Below are positions 4,466 through 5,125 of a stretch of 5,125 nt of DNA, piece after piece. Source of the DNA: an uncultured Eubacterium sp. (GTDB lineage Bacteria > Bacillota > Clostridia > Peptostreptococcales > Anaerovoracaceae); assembly GCA_905193765.1 (NCBI GenBank), contig CAJJPZ010000160.1, positions 1 to 5,125 of the forward strand, in the 5' to 3' direction. Numbering within the stretch: the stretch's first letter is position 1; every line of letters starts with the position of its first letter. The notes beneath the pieces were generated by a model that ran no database searches, was not told the origin of the DNA, and was given only the letters and a program-made list of their open reading frames with translations. Both the position numbers and the translations under genes were made by a program.

Positions 4466-5125
4466 TTGAGATCATTAACATCAGGTGAAATTCTGGAAAA
4501 GGTATCGGATTCCAGTATACAAAAGGCGAATTCAAGTGCATGGAAACTGTTTATACTGGCAGTGCTGGCAGGAGCTTTCATCGCGTTCGGAGCAAACGGA
4601 TCGATGACAGTTTCCTTCGGTCTGGTATCGGATCCGGCTACATTCGGTATAGGTAAACTCATGTCAGCCATAGTGTTCCCGGTGGGACTCATGATGGTGG
4701 TACTTTGCGGAGCGGAGCTTTTCACAGGCAACAATCTTATGATAATAGGACTGCTTGACGGCAAAATAAAAGTATCGGGAATGCTGAGAAACTGGATAAT
4801 AGTCTACATAGGAAACATGGCAGGCTCGGTGCTGATCGCTCTGCTTATAAATTATTCGGGGCTTCTCGAAAGCGGCGGAGGTATGCTGGGTGCAGTCGTT
4901 GTCAAAACGGCCGCTTCAAAAGCAGGGCTGAGCTTCGGCAAAGCATTCGTACTGGGGATCATGTGCAACTGGCTGGTATGCCTGGCTGTATGGATGGCAA
5001 CAGGCGCAGAGACGACCATCGGGAAGATATTCTCGATACTGTTCTGCATAGGTCTGTTCGTGCTTTCGGGCTTCGAGCACAGTGTGGCAAACATGTATTT
5101 CATACCTGCAGGTATAATGGCATCG
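4466..5125 (+). CDS. Formate/nitrite transporter (FNT) family channel, 5' part (3' end outside window)
   Basis: FNT proteins are pentameric inner-membrane channels for small monovalent anions such as formate, nitrite or hydrosulfide. The frame starts at TTG (read as Met) and stays open for 220 codons to the window edge. The family usually has about 250-285 residues, so roughly 40-60 are missing. Visible family motifs are AGAFIAFGA (35-43), CGAELFTGNN (81-90), YIGNMAG (114-120), LGIMCNWLVCLAVWMA (163-178) and SGFEHSVANMYFIPAGI (201-217). H205 in the last motif corresponds to the conserved pore His of FocA (H209), and T87 lies in the segment that forms the Omega loop. The N-terminal TSGEILEKVSDSSIQKA resembles the amphipathic N-terminus of the family. 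The substrate cannot be settled from these motifs, and no pfl, nir or asr gene is in view to help. The upstream leader with its terminator suggests regulated read-through. Confidence 0.95.
   Translation, partial: MRSLTSGEILEKVSDSSIQKANSSAWKLFILAVLAGAFIAFGANGSMTVSFGLVSDPATFGIGKLMSAIVFPVGLMMVVLCGAELFTGNNLMIIGLLDGKIKVSGMLRNWIIVYIGNMAGSVLIALLINYSGLLESGGGMLGAVVVKTAASKAGLSFGKAFVLGIMCNWLVCLAVWMATGAETTIGKIFSILFCIGLFVLSGFEHSVANMYFIPAGIMAS

Noticed and set aside
4333..4764. Minus-strand open frame of 143 codons before and inside the FNT gene
   Set aside because: It is the reverse complement of the leader hairpins and of conserved FNT coding sequence. The low-complexity Ser/Pro/Ile content is typical of a shadow frame.
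4852..5103. Minus-strand open frame of 83 codons
   Set aside because: It lies fully antisense to conserved FNT helices, including the FEHSVAN motif, and has no supporting start signals.
5103..5116. 14-base perfect palindrome ATACCTGCAGGTAT, sharing CCTGCAGG with the ftsH terminator
   Set aside because: It encodes the conserved Ile-Pro-Ala-Gly-Ile of FNT proteins, has no T-tract, and is explained by coding constraint.

Overview
The window looks like chromosomal DNA from a low-to-mid GC Gram-positive bacterium, most likely an anaerobic member of the Clostridia. The reasons are strong GGAGG-type ribosome binding sites, consensus sigma-A promoters, a perfect CIRCE heat-shock operator, frequent AGA and ATA codons, a Gram-positive-style 6S RNA, and a formate/nitrite-family channel. 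The lineage is inferred from these traits, not from a database match.

Layout from left to right. The 3' part of ftsH (membrane AAA+ zinc protease) enters from the left edge and ends at 1140, followed by a rho-independent terminator. A convergent gene on the minus strand (1198-1878) encodes a YhhN/TMEM86-family membrane protein, probably a lysoplasmalogenase. Between its start and htpG lies about 490 bases of non-coding DNA. This holds two tandem plus-strand promoters, a 6S RNA gene (about 2061-2240), and the htpG promoter with a CIRCE operator over its start site. htpG (Hsp90, 2373-4259) is complete. A strong promoter-like sequence overlaps its stop codon, and a terminator follows at once. 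Next comes about 150 bases made largely of tight triloop hairpins and ending in a second terminator 12 bases before the ribosome binding site of the last gene. That gene is a formate/nitrite transporter-family channel which begins with TTG at 4466 and runs off the right edge.

The genes do not form one operon. ftsH, htpG and 6S RNA share a loose theme of protein quality control and global adjustment to stress or stationary phase. YhhN fits an anaerobe with plasmalogen lipids, and the FNT channel fits fermentation or anion exchange.

No wholly new multi-gene system is visible. The two points most worth checking are both near the 3' end of htpG. One is a segment that nearly duplicates part of the 6S RNA, covering its closing stem and the expected pRNA start. 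The other is the fnt leader, which looks like an attenuator because transcription seems to have to pass a terminator to reach the gene.
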